Origin: Stenogyne calaminthoides
Lineage: Eukaryota > Streptophyta > Magnoliopsida > Lamiales > Lamiaceae
Direction: 5' to 3'
Assembly: GCA_037126765.1 (NCBI GenBank)
Contig: JBBCBC010000019.1
Location: forward strand, 29,596,222-29,660,221
Length of the DNA stretch: 64,000 bases
Part shown: positions 11,547 to 22,239 of the stretch, in pieces
How positions within the stretch are numbered: position 1 is the first letter of the stretch
Layout of the letters: every line of letters starts with the position of its first letter
The notes under the pieces: generated by a model
The model's database searches: none
What the model saw: only the letters and a program-made list of their open reading frames with translations
Told to the model about the DNA's origin: nothing
Position numbers and translations under genes: made by a program

Positions 11547-11872
11547 CATATATGCAAGGTTTCCACCATCATTTAATTAGTTTCTTTAATTATTTCAATA
11601 TTCTCATTAGTTATATAAACTTAAACCCTAAATCATGAACCCTAAATCCTATACCCTAAACCTAAACCTAAACCCTAAATCATGAATCATTCGGGCCGGG
11701 TGAACCATGAACTACTCGGGCCAGGGTTGGGTTCGGGTCGAGTTGGGTCCGGGTCTAGTAATTTTTTTTAATATAATTAATAAAATTGGGTAAAATATGG
11801 AATATATATAAATGAGAAGATTGAATTAATTAAAGAAATTAACTAAATGATGGTGAAGATCTTGCATATATG
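11547..11872. mobile_element. TIR element with telomere-like motifs in its loop
   Basis: CATATATGCAAGGTTTCCAC and about 70 following bases are mirrored at 11808-11872 (ending GAAGATCTTGCATATATG). The loop at 11621-11683 holds several CCCTAAA and CCTAAA units, followed by a GC-rich stretch (CGGGCCGGG). There is no coding sequence. Confidence 0.6.
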
Positions 11873-11970
11873 TTTTTGAAAAAGTAGATGATAGAGATAA
11901 TATTATACTGTAAAAAGTAATGTAGAAATGATTGAATAATTATATAATGATTGATGTGTGTTATATTATA

Positions 11971-12212
11971 CTCCCTCTATCCACAATATTTATACCTATT
12001 TTTTTTGGCACAAGATTTTAGAAAAAATAGATAAAGTAGATAAAATAAGAATATTATAGTGTATTATGGTGTTCACTTATAGATAAAGTGGTTGTTTGTG
12101 AGTGTACTTGGAGGATAAAAATAAAATGTATGTTTCCCTGAAAGATATGAGAATAAATTTGGTGGACAAACAAATAAGGAAAGTGAGAATAAATTTGGTG
12201 GAGAGAGAGAGT
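11971..12212. mobile_element. Stowaway MITE (242 bp)
   Basis: CTCCCTCTATCCACAATATT at the left and GGTGGAGAGAGAGAG at the right form imperfect terminal inverted repeats, with TA on both sides (11969-11970, 12213-12214). It is a sister of the 11258 copy. About 90 bp upstream of each copy also match each other, so a larger segment was duplicated. Confidence 0.75.
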
Positions 12213-13407
12213 ATTAAGTTGAATAGATAATAATAATTAAAAAATGAGTGAGATATTTGTATTGAAAATTGTGTTTGAAAAAAGTAAGATATGTGTATTG
12301 TAGGTATTATAAAGTAGTAGAATTTTGGAGGATTTAAAATTTTGCAATTTACTCTAAACTTTTGAATAATTGCAAAAAAAATCACCATTTTAAATATTGC
12401 TACAAATTAGGTTTACAGACAATTTTTTATATGCTCGGATCTTGTTGGGATATGAATTTAATAAAGATATGATTTTGATTAGATCCCAAAACCCATGAGT
12501 ATGACATGTTCAGAATAATCTTGATATTTGAGTCGATTCAGCCAGAGTATTCGGTGATGTTATCCGCAAAATGTATAGTCACAGACATAGATCAAAGGAT
12601 CCAAGATTCAAACACTCAAGAAGTTTATGAAGAAACCGGTTTCAAAGATGAAATCGGTTTTTGAAGTTTCAGTATGAAACGAAGAAATCAAGACCAAGAT
12701 GAAAACGAGATATCAAGACTCAAAGATGAAATCGAGATATCAAGACTCAAAAGATGAAAATCGAGGAATCAAGACTCAAAGATGAAGAATCAAAGATATC
12801 ACCAAGACATCCAGAAGACCTCAAGACTCAAGACCCTCAAGACTCGTAAGACTCAAGACACGTAAGATGTAAGATCAAGAATCAAGATCAAGAATATCAA
12901 GGCACAAGAATTATCGAAGAGTCGCAATATAATAATGCTCAAAGATAAACTCCTAATGTTCCGAGGCAATCGAACATATCTATCCAAGGATGCAATATCG
13001 GTGAAGATCGCGATTCCTTAGAAAGTTAGATATTGCCCATAACATTCAAAAAGTGCGCATAAAAGGAACTAAGACAAAGTGTTGTTAAGGTTATATCACT
13101 TTCGAGATTGTAACCAAAAGAGCCCGCTGAAAGTTGTCTACCTTAACCGGAGACAAAAGTCAAAAAGAGGAAGACAAAGATTGTACCATATCGACAATCG
13201 ACAAAGGATGACAGTCAAAAAAAGATGTCAGAAGTACAAAGTTCCAGACTGCAAAAAGTGAAGACCGGCTACATGAAATGCTATTGCCTAAAAAGTGTTT
13301 GGGAGTGTCAAACCCTAAATATAGCTATTTCTCACACACCATAAGAGGAAACTCTCGGAGCTATCTCTCCAACGGATAGTTTTTCAAGAGTGACCTTGGT
13401 GTATGCC

Positions 13408-13415
13408 TATAAATA
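13408..13415 (+). promoter_or_regulatory. LTR TATA box
   Basis: TATAAATA is preserved in all four LTRs of this family: 13408, 26020, and on the minus strand 43174-43181 and 55538-55545. It is the likely core promoter, placing the start of R about 30 bp downstream. Confidence 0.6.
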
Positions 13416-13714
13416 CTTGTGACCTTCTACATTGAAAGGTTACGGGAAATTTGTAAGCAACTCAAGAGCTCAAACTTATTATCGTAAAGTTGAAGCACTC
13501 GAAAACCCAAGAATTTCCCAAGTGCTTTATATTGAATAGAGCTCATTCAAACTAAGCCTAGCTTGATAAGATATATCCAAAGCTTAGTCGAGATATCCTA
13601 GCCTTTTGCAATGTACTTCATTGTAAAGGATATCTCATACTAGTTGGAAACCAACCAAGAAACCCCAAACCCATTAGAAGGTAGTTTGAGTGTGATTGTT
13701 GGTGAGAAGAGTTG

Positions 13715-13935
13715 TAAAGAGTAAGTAAACTACGCGGAGTAGTCAGAAAGCTCTAGAGGTGAAGTTAGTAAGCTACAGAGGTAGTTTGAAAGCTTGTTTG
13801 TGTTTGAGTAAGTAAACTACGGAGGTAGTCAGAAAGCTCAAGGTCGGGTTGAGTAAGTAAACTCGTGGAGTAAATGAAAAGCTCAGGGCCGAGTTGAGTA
13901 AGTAAACTACGCGAGGTAGTCAGAAAGCTCAGGAA
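13715..13935 (+). repeat. About 50-bp tandem repeats in the LTR
   Basis: Four to five degenerate units contain AGTAAGTAAACTAC, GGTAGTCAGAAAGCTC and GAGTTGAGT. The same block occurs in the 3' LTR (26390-26520) and in both LTRs of element B. It lies downstream of the TATA box, hence in transcribed leader sequence. Confidence 0.8.
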
Positions 13936-14528
13936 ATGATTAGTGAATTTCTCTGAGGATCAGAGAGAGTGGACATAGGAGCTTGAGTCTCTGAACCACT
14001 ATAAATTGTTGTGTTGTTTATTGCTTTTATTATCTTAACTCTTTAAGCATTGCATTGACTTAAATCTGAAAGCATATTTTCACCGATATTTCAGTTGGAA
14101 TCAATCCACTGGAGTTGCATATAATTGAATCACAGCCTAATCACTATTCCATTAAAAAGGAAGGTTTTCAGCAAAAGCTTAAAACGAGTATAAACTAAGG
14201 GCCAACCATTCCGCACATCCGAAAGTAGCTAGAAACGGATAGTTACCAAACCGAACTTACTCTTCCGAGGGTTCAATAGTTAGTTATCCGATCCAAGCAA
14301 CTTCAGGATCTCTCAAACTTCGAGACTCGGTTGGGATTATCCGAGGTTTCGAAAGCATCTCGGGATCACTGCCTCAATGAGACTTTGACTTAGAGCGTCT
14401 GTGCTTCTCCGGGACCAAATCATCGGACAACCCCGACCCAAAGTGACCTCGAAGAAAAAAGTTTTAAAAACACCGAACACGTGTATTCCCCCATACACGC
14501 AAGACTCGTTTACAGACCGACCAACAAG

Positions 14529-14540
14529 TGGTATCGGAGC
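14529..14540 (+). other. Primer-binding site of copia A
   Basis: TGGTATCGGAGC starts two bases after the LTR and differs by one base from the copia consensus TGGTATCAGAGC, which pairs with initiator tRNA-Met. The change is CAG to CGG, the same type seen throughout these elements. Confidence 0.8.
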
Positions 14541-14651
14541 GGTGGTTCAACTTGACCACTGCTTTGTTGACCAAAGTTTTATTTGCAAAAATACTTGTGG
14601 TCTATCTGAATCCATCTTATTTCTTTGAATTCTTAAAAAGACTTCGATAAA

Positions 14652-15690
14652 ATGTCTTCTAAGAAACTTCTCATGTTCTCGGAGAACTATGATTTATGGA
14701 GATCGAGAATGCAGGCTCACCCGTATTCTAAACATGAACGAATGTGGAGAGTGGTCTCTGAAGGGCCATTCCAATTTCTTATGTGGTGAATCCCAGAGAA
14801 ACGTAAAAATGAGAAAACGATCCTAGAGCGAGAATTTCCTAAGTCCGATGACCAACCCTCTGAGGAGAGAAAGTTAGTCAATCTAGACTATATAGCTAAA
14901 GACACACTATACAGTACAATTGATGATGGTGTGATGGGAATGATCTCTCACTGTAATACTGCTAAAGAAATTTGGGATACACTAGCTGTAATGTGCCAAG
15001 ACACAAATCATATCAAGGAAAACAAACTTTCAGTTGCAATTGGAAAGTTTGATAGTTTTGAAATGGAAGAAGGTGAATCTATTGACAGATTGGAAGTCAG
15101 ATTCACTAGCATTATGAATGATCTAAATGCACTTGGAAAGAAATATCCACAAAGAGAAGTTGCATTGAAAATTCTTAGAGGTCTTTCTAAGAAGGGATAT
15201 ACATGCAAAGGGTGATTGAAAACACCAAAAACATTAATTCAATGCCATATCAACAAGTCTTCTCTGAGCTGAAGGCCTATGAGTTTGTAATTGATAAGAA
15301 ATCCGAAAAGGCTGACAGCAAAGATGATTCATCATCTAGTAAAAATGTGACTTTTAAAGCCAAAGATAAAACCTGTAAAACTAGAGAGTCTGAGAACTCC
15401 CTTGCTAAAAATCAGGATGAGCTTGAGGATAAGCTAAGAAGACCGATGGCAAGGAGGTTTGAAAGACTTAATAGTCGATATGGAAAATACAAAAGCTATT
15501 ACAGGAATCACAGGTATCAGAAGAAACCTGAGGACAGATCAACTGAGAAGAAGAAGGACCTGAAAGCTGAGGGATCTTCATCCAAAAGGAAGGACTCCAA
15601 GTCCAAAGAAGAAAGGGATCAGGATGACGATGCCAACAGATGCTACAATTGCCAAAAAGAAAGGTCACTTCCAAGATGATTGTCGGATCT
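14652..15690 (+). pseudogene. gag: copia A gag
   Basis: Gag forms the virus-like particle that packages the RNA. From ATG 14652 (MSSKKLLMFSENYDLW) it follows the UBN2/DUF4219-type copia gag pattern: YDLWRSRM at the N-terminus, EIWDTL near 14970, FTSIMNDLNALGKKY near 15105 and LRGLSKKGY near 15175. A basic, lysine-rich region follows. The C-terminus has a CCHC zinc knuckle (CYNC near 15641, then GHFQDDC one frame over, split by one extra A). An in-frame stop at about 14786 and a shift near 15205 break the frame. Confidence 0.8.
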
Positions 15691-16879
15691 GAAAAGTGCT
15701 AAGGAGAGAAGAGAAAGGCAAGCTAAAAAGAGACAAGAAGTTCTCTAGCAAAAAAGCCGTGGTTGCGAAGAAGATCATTCTCGAGGAGGGATCTAGCTCT
15801 TCGGATGAAATTTTCTCGCATAAAGGAAAGTGATGACATATGTCCGATGGCCATTGAGGAGGTAAACTCTTCTTTCTCTGTTGTTGTTGCTCCTACACTA
15901 GCACAAGAGTTGTCAAGTTCAACTTAACAAATCATTTTGACTGATGGATTCTTTTGAGAGTCTAATGAAGGACTATGTTGTTTTTACAAGAACCGCTAAA
16001 TGAAACTCAAGAGCGAATAAAAAGAACTGAAAGTCGAAAATCTAAAATGGAAAGACTTCTAGCAATATCAAATCACTTCAATTAATGGGAGCTCTTGATG
16101 AACCGGATGTTCTCGAAAGCACAACTCTCGAGAAAAGAGAAGGTGATAGTGACCCTAATCGAAAAGCTAGAGAAATCCATCAAGAGATTCAAATTTGATC
16201 GTAACTAAGTTCAATGACCTCTCGAGAAGCATGAAACTCTACAAAATCGTGAGGATAGTCTTGTATGAAGAAGCTAACTCTATCAATATCGATCTAAAGT
16301 AATAGATGAAATTCGTAGTTACCAGAGATATGCCACTATAAAATCTGGATTGGGATACATTCCGTGGGAACCTCACATGGTCATCTGAATCTTTGATCAA
16401 GTAGCAAGAAGACAATCTTTGTAAAACCAGTGGCACCTACACTTCAAACTGAAGAAATGCCCAAGGTTGTAGACAATGGAAAATGACCCATGATTTCAGT
16501 AAAACTGAATGATCAGGTAGGAAAGCCCAAACCTCAGGTGAAGGCTAGAAAACCTGAGCACTCAGTTGGAAAATTTCAGGCAAGTACTTCAAAGCCTCAG
16601 GCTAAGAATGCAAACCTAAAAGGATCTACACTGAATCATCAGAGGAATCTTCATAAGAGAAACACTCAGCAGAGACATTCTCAACTGAAGAGACCAAGTC
16701 CTCGATAATCTTGAAAGACCCAATTTCGAAGACAGTAACTGAACCCCCCACTTGCCTAAGGGTAAAGGTTACCTAAACTCGAGTCAACAAAGATTTAGAC
16801 CGGCTGCACAAAAGCCTAAGCATCTGAACAAAAGGCCTGAACCAAAGAAAAATTCAAAAGTCCATGTTCATGCTAAGGC

Positions 16880-19800
16880 TAGCACTCATACATAGGAAAC
16901 TGCTAAGGCACCCAGAGTAGTAAATGTGTATGTAGATGTTTATGGAAGACAGATCGCCCACTCTAAAGTGATTAGAGTTGTCGGTGATTTGGATTCCGAA
17001 AGGTACAATTAACCTTGTAGGACCCTACACAAATTGGGTACCTAAAAAATTGATCTGTTTTTTCGGGAGAAAAAACAAGGGGCACTGAAATGATTGAAGA
17101 TCACATAGACCGATGAGTAGAGATGAAAAAAAACCTCGATGTATGGTATCTTGACAAAGGGATGCTCAAGACATATGACATGATTCAAGAAGATACTCGG
17201 TGACTATGTTGAACAAAGAGTCCTCAGATCACTTTTTGGAGATAACTCCAAGGATGGATCAAGGATATGGAACTTTGGAAATCGACTCAGTTCATATCCA
17301 TGGTGTTTCATATGTATCCGGATTGAAGCATAACTTGCTTTCAATAAGTCAATTCGATAAGGGTTTTAATGTTGAGTTCTCTAAGAACTTATGTTTTTTG
17401 TGAAATATGATACATCACGTAAAAGTATTATTGACCGGTACTAGAAAAGAAATGCGTATCTTCTTGATTGAGTTCAACTCCTAAAGATACATGTTTGGTT
17501 GCTAAAAGTTCCACAGATACCATTGGTTATGGCATAAAAGAATGAATCACCTCGAATTTCAAAACCCCGAATAAGCTTGCAAGATTAGCTCTTGTGAGAG
17601 GGTTGCCTAATGAAATGTTCAAGAAGGAACATATTTGTGATGCGTGCCAAAAGGAAAAACAAATTAGAGCATCATTTAAAAGCAAAGTAGATGTTTCTAC
17701 CGAAAGAATACTTGATTGTTGCATATGGATCTTTTTGGTCCTATAACACCAAAGGAGCACTAATGGCGGAAATACACATTGGTAGTAGTTGATGACTACT
17801 CAAGATATACTTGGGTCATATTCTTACTCAAGAAGAAATAGACTCGGAATAAAAGTCGCCAGACCATCGAAAAGGCTCGAGATTGAGAAAAATCTGAGTG
17901 TGGTCAAAATCGATCCGATAAGGAACCGAATTTATAAATCATATCATATCCGATTATTGTGCAAAAGAAATGGAATTACTCATGAAACATCACTGCAAGG
18001 ACCCCTCAACAAAATGGTGTTCTTTGAAAGAAGGAACAGGACTCGAAAAAAAGAAGGCGCAAGGACAATGATAAATTTCGATATTCCTAAAAGATTTTGA
18101 AATTTGAAGATGTCAACACCGCATGCTATTCTCGTAAGCAGATCCATGTTGACCAAGAGTCAAGGCAAAACACCCTATGAGCTTTGGAATGAAAGGAAGC
18201 CTCTTGTTTTTTTCTTTTCGTGTTTTTGGTTGCAAGTGTTTCATACACAATAATGGTAAAGATCGATTGAAAACATTTGATAGTAAAAGGCGATGAAGGA
18301 ATATTCTTAGGATATTCTCAAGTCAAGAAAACTTTCGAGTTTACAACCTGTAGGACTTTATTGTGGAGGAAAAAACCTCATGTTGTTTTTTGATGAATCT
18401 ACTTGTGTTCGGAAGAAACAGGAACATGATCTTGTAAGAACCGACCAAGAGGATCACCAGATTAAGCCCGAAAAAGAATGACAAATCATCCAACGAACTC
18501 GAAAAGAAGAAGTCACCACATCCTATGATTGGAGTGACTCGGACTTCGAATAAAGAAGTTCGGGATGAAACTTCGAGATGGTGAGACTCAGAAAGCCAAC
18601 ACACCAAAGGTGACCAATCCGAACAGACACCGCCTTAGGACTCGGGTATGTGATGCCAATGAAGATGTGGTCACAAATTTAGAGGCAAATTTCAATCTAT
18701 CAACCAAAGGGGAACAAATGTCTCTAACAATGTTCTGAATAGAATTTCCCGAGGAAGATGATTGTCTTTCTCCTTTTCTATTGTTCCCCGAGTTTATGAA
18801 TTAACCGAACCTAACATTTCAAATGTTGAGGATCTTTTGTTGAAGGGGAACATCTAGAAGAAGATGGTTAGATAGTCATCCTACAAGTCGATTGTGGGTG
18901 ATCTAAATCAAGGTGTCAAAACAAGAAGGTTCCATGGTGAGAGTGCACTATTCTGGCTGCTTCCTATCGAAAAAAAGAACTCTTTTGAGATTGGTGAAGC
19001 TCTACAAGATTCTCATTGATTATCAAGCTATATGCAAGATGAAATTTGAATCAATTCTCAAGGAATGAAGTATGGGAGCTAGTAGATAGGCACGAAAGAA
19101 CAATGTCATTGGAACCAAGTGGGTATTTAAGAATAAAAGAGATGAAAACAACAACATTGTAAGAAACAAGGCAAGGCTAGTTGCACAAGGTTATTCCCAA
19201 GAAGAAGGCTTGGATTATGATGAAACCTTTGCACCACCAGCAAGACTAGAAGCCATCGATTGTTTCTTGCATATGTTGCCCATATGAAATTCACAAGATA
19301 TCAAATGGATGTGAAAAGTGCATTTCAAGCGGTTATGCTTAAAGAAGAGGTTTATGTAGAACAACCTCCTCGGTTTCAAAACAGAATGACCAAGTTTAGA
19401 GGCTCGTAAAAGCTTTGTATGGTCTCAAACAAGCACCCGAGCATGGTATGATACTCTTTCTCGGTTTCTTCTTGACCATGGTTTTGTCAAAAGGAACTGC
19501 TGATAGAACTCGCTCAGATAGAAGATGGGGAAGATATCTTCTTGGTTCAGATATATGTTGATGACATCATTTTTGGATCTCCAAACCATCACCGTGTGAA
19601 AAGTTTTCAACAACGATGAAAGGCAAGTTTGAGATGTCAATGATGGGAGAGATGAATTTCTTTCTAGGTCTTCAAGTGAAACAATCAAAGGAAGGAATCT
19701 TCATCAACCCGTGCAAAAGTACACCGGAGATCCGATTGCCAAATATGGTGTATGATTGCAATGCAGTTAGAATTCCTATGAATACTAACTACAAGATGGA

Positions 19801-20460
19801 TCCTGATTCTGAAGGCAAATCAGTAAGTCATACTGATTATAAGAGGAATCATTGGATCATTGCTCTATCTCACAGCAAGTAGGCCTGATATAACATTTGC
19901 TGTTGGGATATGTGCAAGATACCAAGCTAATTCTAAGGCTAGTCACATGGAGGCTGCCAAAAAGATACTGAAGTATCTTAAGGGCACAGTGAATAGAGGA
20001 TTATGGTATCCAGCTGATGATAATGTTGAATTAACTGGTTACTCAGATGTTGATTATGGAGGTTGCAGGATTGACAGGAAGTTCACTACAGGAACTTGTC
20101 AATTTCTTGGAAGTAAGCTGATATCTTGGTTTTCGAAGAAACAGACCTCAATAGCAACCAATACTACCGGGTTAAATACATGGTCAGAGGAAGTCGGGCT
20201 GCGTGCCTGCATTCTTTGCCTCGGACAACAATTAAGGGATTATAAAGTTGTAGCCAATGAAGTACCAATATTTTGTGACAATAATAGTGCCATTGCTATT
20301 TCACAAAATCCCAGATTGCACACCCGGATGCAAGCATGTGGATATCGGACATCCCTTCATCGAGATCATGTCGAGAAAAAAAGGACATAAGGATGGAGAA
20401 AATTCATACTCATATAAGAGAGCTTGATCTTGACTAAACCTTTGTCAATCAAGATTTCGT
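16880..20460 (+). pseudogene. pol: copia A pol
   Basis: The polyprotein should supply protease, integrase, reverse transcriptase and RNase H. Protease: WYLD near 17143 with DKG where the aspartic protease needs DSG or DTG; GVSYVSGLKHNLLSISQ follows at 17303. Integrase: WHKRMNHL (17528), ICDACQ (17635), then MDLFGP and VVDDYSRYTWV (about 17725-17815), two catalytic Asp. Reverse transcriptase: KARLVAQGY (19170), QMDVKSAF (19302), ALYGLKQAP (19410) and YVDDIIFGS (about 19554-19580). RNase H: LTGYSDVDYGGC (20030) and SWFSKKQTSIAT (20135). At least ten frame breaks occur. The order integrase before reverse transcriptase is diagnostic of Ty1/copia. Confidence 0.88.
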
Positions 20461-21120
20461 GAACTTTCATTGAATTAGGGATGTTGGATCCAGTGTATAG
20501 AGTAAAATCAAAAAATTGAAGGTTTTCGGATGCATGAAGTTTTCTTTTCTACCGAGAAGCTTCGGGATAAAATGAAAATCTTGAATCGAGTCTCGTAAAA
20601 CTTCGATTTATTGAAGGTCAAGATCGATTAGCATCTTTGAACCCATTCGAGACTCAATATCATAATGACATTTTATCAAGGTCAATTCTCAGTAAGACTG
20701 AGAGGGAAATTAGTCGGAAGAAGTAATGACTCATGCGACTCATTTATTGCTTAAGTGAAACTCAGTAATCATTCGCAATAAATACAAAACACCTGAGGAA
20801 TGTTTTTGGGCGGGATCTTTGAAATTCCTAAAGAAAGTCAACAGTCATTAAATTCTCTGTTACATTTAATCACCAATGAAGATAAAATGGCGGCTTACTT
20901 TTCGGGGATCGACCTTTCGCATACCCGATTAATCGTGGATAAATCTTAACTGTTGCTTTTCACCTAACCGGTATGACTTCCCACGATCTCAAGCTATTTA
21001 ATCCTTTGAAGCCATTCAAGCCAAACTTTATCAAACCCTTCGTTCCCAAAATCCTCTGAAAGAAAATCCCTTTGCCCAGAAAATCCCAAACCCTAAATCT
21101 TCAAATCTTTAAAATCTCAA

Positions 21121-22239
21121 ATGGCTCCTACCATTTTCGAGAAATTAGCCGAGATGAGTAAGCCATGGTATGAATACGTGGTGTCTCTGGAGAGCACGTC
21201 AAATGCCAAGCATGAAGAAGAAGCGCTCCACTTAATCAGATTGGCGAAACTGACGAACCTCGTCGCAAATCGACCAGAGGCGGAGTATACCCGTGAGGTA
21301 ATAGAGTTTGTTGCAAATATGGAAATTGATGAGGAAGATTGTATAGAATCTAAGATTTCCGTTTCGCATCTCGAACAATCGATGAAATATGTAGATTTTG
21401 TTCGAGAGCTCTATATAGTCCCTAAGCATCTGAATGATGTATTTGAGTTGTGGGATAGGGGAGATGATCCCTCATTGTATATGTTGGGACGGGAGCAGGA
21501 GTATCTTGACAAGGTTGCCAAGAAACCTGTTAAGTTTGAGGCAACTCTGCACAAATGGCATCTTCAGCCGAAATACAGAGTATTGATGGATATTGTGGGA
21601 AAGTGCATAATGAGTCGATCTAGAAGCTTCGAGCAGATCAGTACTCCCAAACTCCGACTGATGGCGGCTATTGAGGACTCACCCACCAAGGATTTCAACT
21701 TGCTGAAATATCTGATCAAGGTGGTGATTGAGCAAGCCAAGGTTATAAAAAGGGAGGATGATGGGGCAATATCTATCAAAGGCAGAATCCTCCACGCCAC
21801 CAAAATTGCATTCATTCTGGAGATGTACCGTGAGGAGGAGGATATTTTTGCCAACTCTACCCCATTCCCTAAGTCCAAAGTGATGTTCAAGCCCATTGTT
21901 GCGAAGAGGACTTTCAAGGGAAATAAAGAGAAGAAAGTGGAATCACCGGTTGCGGCTGAAAAGGAAACCCAACAAGCCAGGGGGAAGGTGTTGTTGGATG
22001 CCAAGAAGGAGCAGGGTGAGAAATTGAAGAAGCAGAAAACCCTTGCTCCTAAGCGCAAAAGAATGGTGGTTCTCACTGATGATGATGAAGAAAGTGAGAC
22101 TGATGAGATTCAGCCTGAGAGCCAAACTGCTCAGAAATCGCTATTACATGTTTTGGCTCAGGTTATCTCAAAGGCGCAGGATCAAACTGAGGAGCAAGTC
22201 TTCTCTGAGGTTCTTGAGACTTCATTGAGCTCTGCATAA
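21121..22239 (+). CDS. Post-pol ORF of copia A (env-like position), 372 aa
   Basis: This is the longest open frame in the window. It starts at ATG 21121 after an AAATCTCAA leader, about 660 bp beyond the pol terminus, in the place of the env-like ORF of SIRE/Maximus elements. Residues 1-260 look globular and helical, with motifs such as KYVDFVRELYIVPKHL and KPVKFEATLHKWHL. Residues 265-345 are strongly charged and Lys-rich (KRKRM near 310, a possible nuclear signal), followed by an acidic DDDEESETDE stretch. I see no signal peptide, transmembrane helix or cysteine pattern, so an envelope function is not supported. It may be one of the plant-transposon accessory proteins of unknown function. 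Element B carries a broken homologue (47231-48085), so the ORF belongs to the family. Confidence 0.75.
   Translation: MAPTIFEKLAEMSKPWYEYVVSLESTSNAKHEEEALHLIRLAKLTNLVANRPEAEYTREVIEFVANMEIDEEDCIESKISVSHLEQSMKYVDFVRELYIVPKHLNDVFELWDRGDDPSLYMLGREQEYLDKVAKKPVKFEATLHKWHLQPKYRVLMDIVGKCIMSRSRSFEQISTPKLRLMAAIEDSPTKDFNLLKYLIKVVIEQAKVIKREDDGAISIKGRILHATKIAFILEMYREEEDIFANSTPFPKSKVMFKPIVAKRTFKGNKEKKVESPVAAEKETQQARGKVLLDAKKEQGEKLKKQKTLAPKRKRMVVLTDDDEESETDEIQPESQTAQKSLLHVLAQVISKAQDQTEEQVFSEVLETSLSSA

Larger units (their letters stand above)
12443..14526 (+). repeat. 5' LTR of copia A
   Basis: It begins TGTTGGGATATGAATTTAAT and ends GACCGACCAACA. It carries degenerate about 22-bp units around CAAGACTCAAAGATGAAATC (about 12690-12880), a TATA box at 13408 and about 50-bp tandem units built on GTAAACTAC...GTAGTCAGAAAGCTC (13715-13935). 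It aligns along its length with the 3' LTR, with many small indels. Confidence 0.92.

Noticed and set aside
21564..22076. 170-codon open frame on the minus strand
   Set aside because: It is antisense to the 372-residue post-pol ORF, has no family likeness and is explained by the codon composition of the plus-strand gene.
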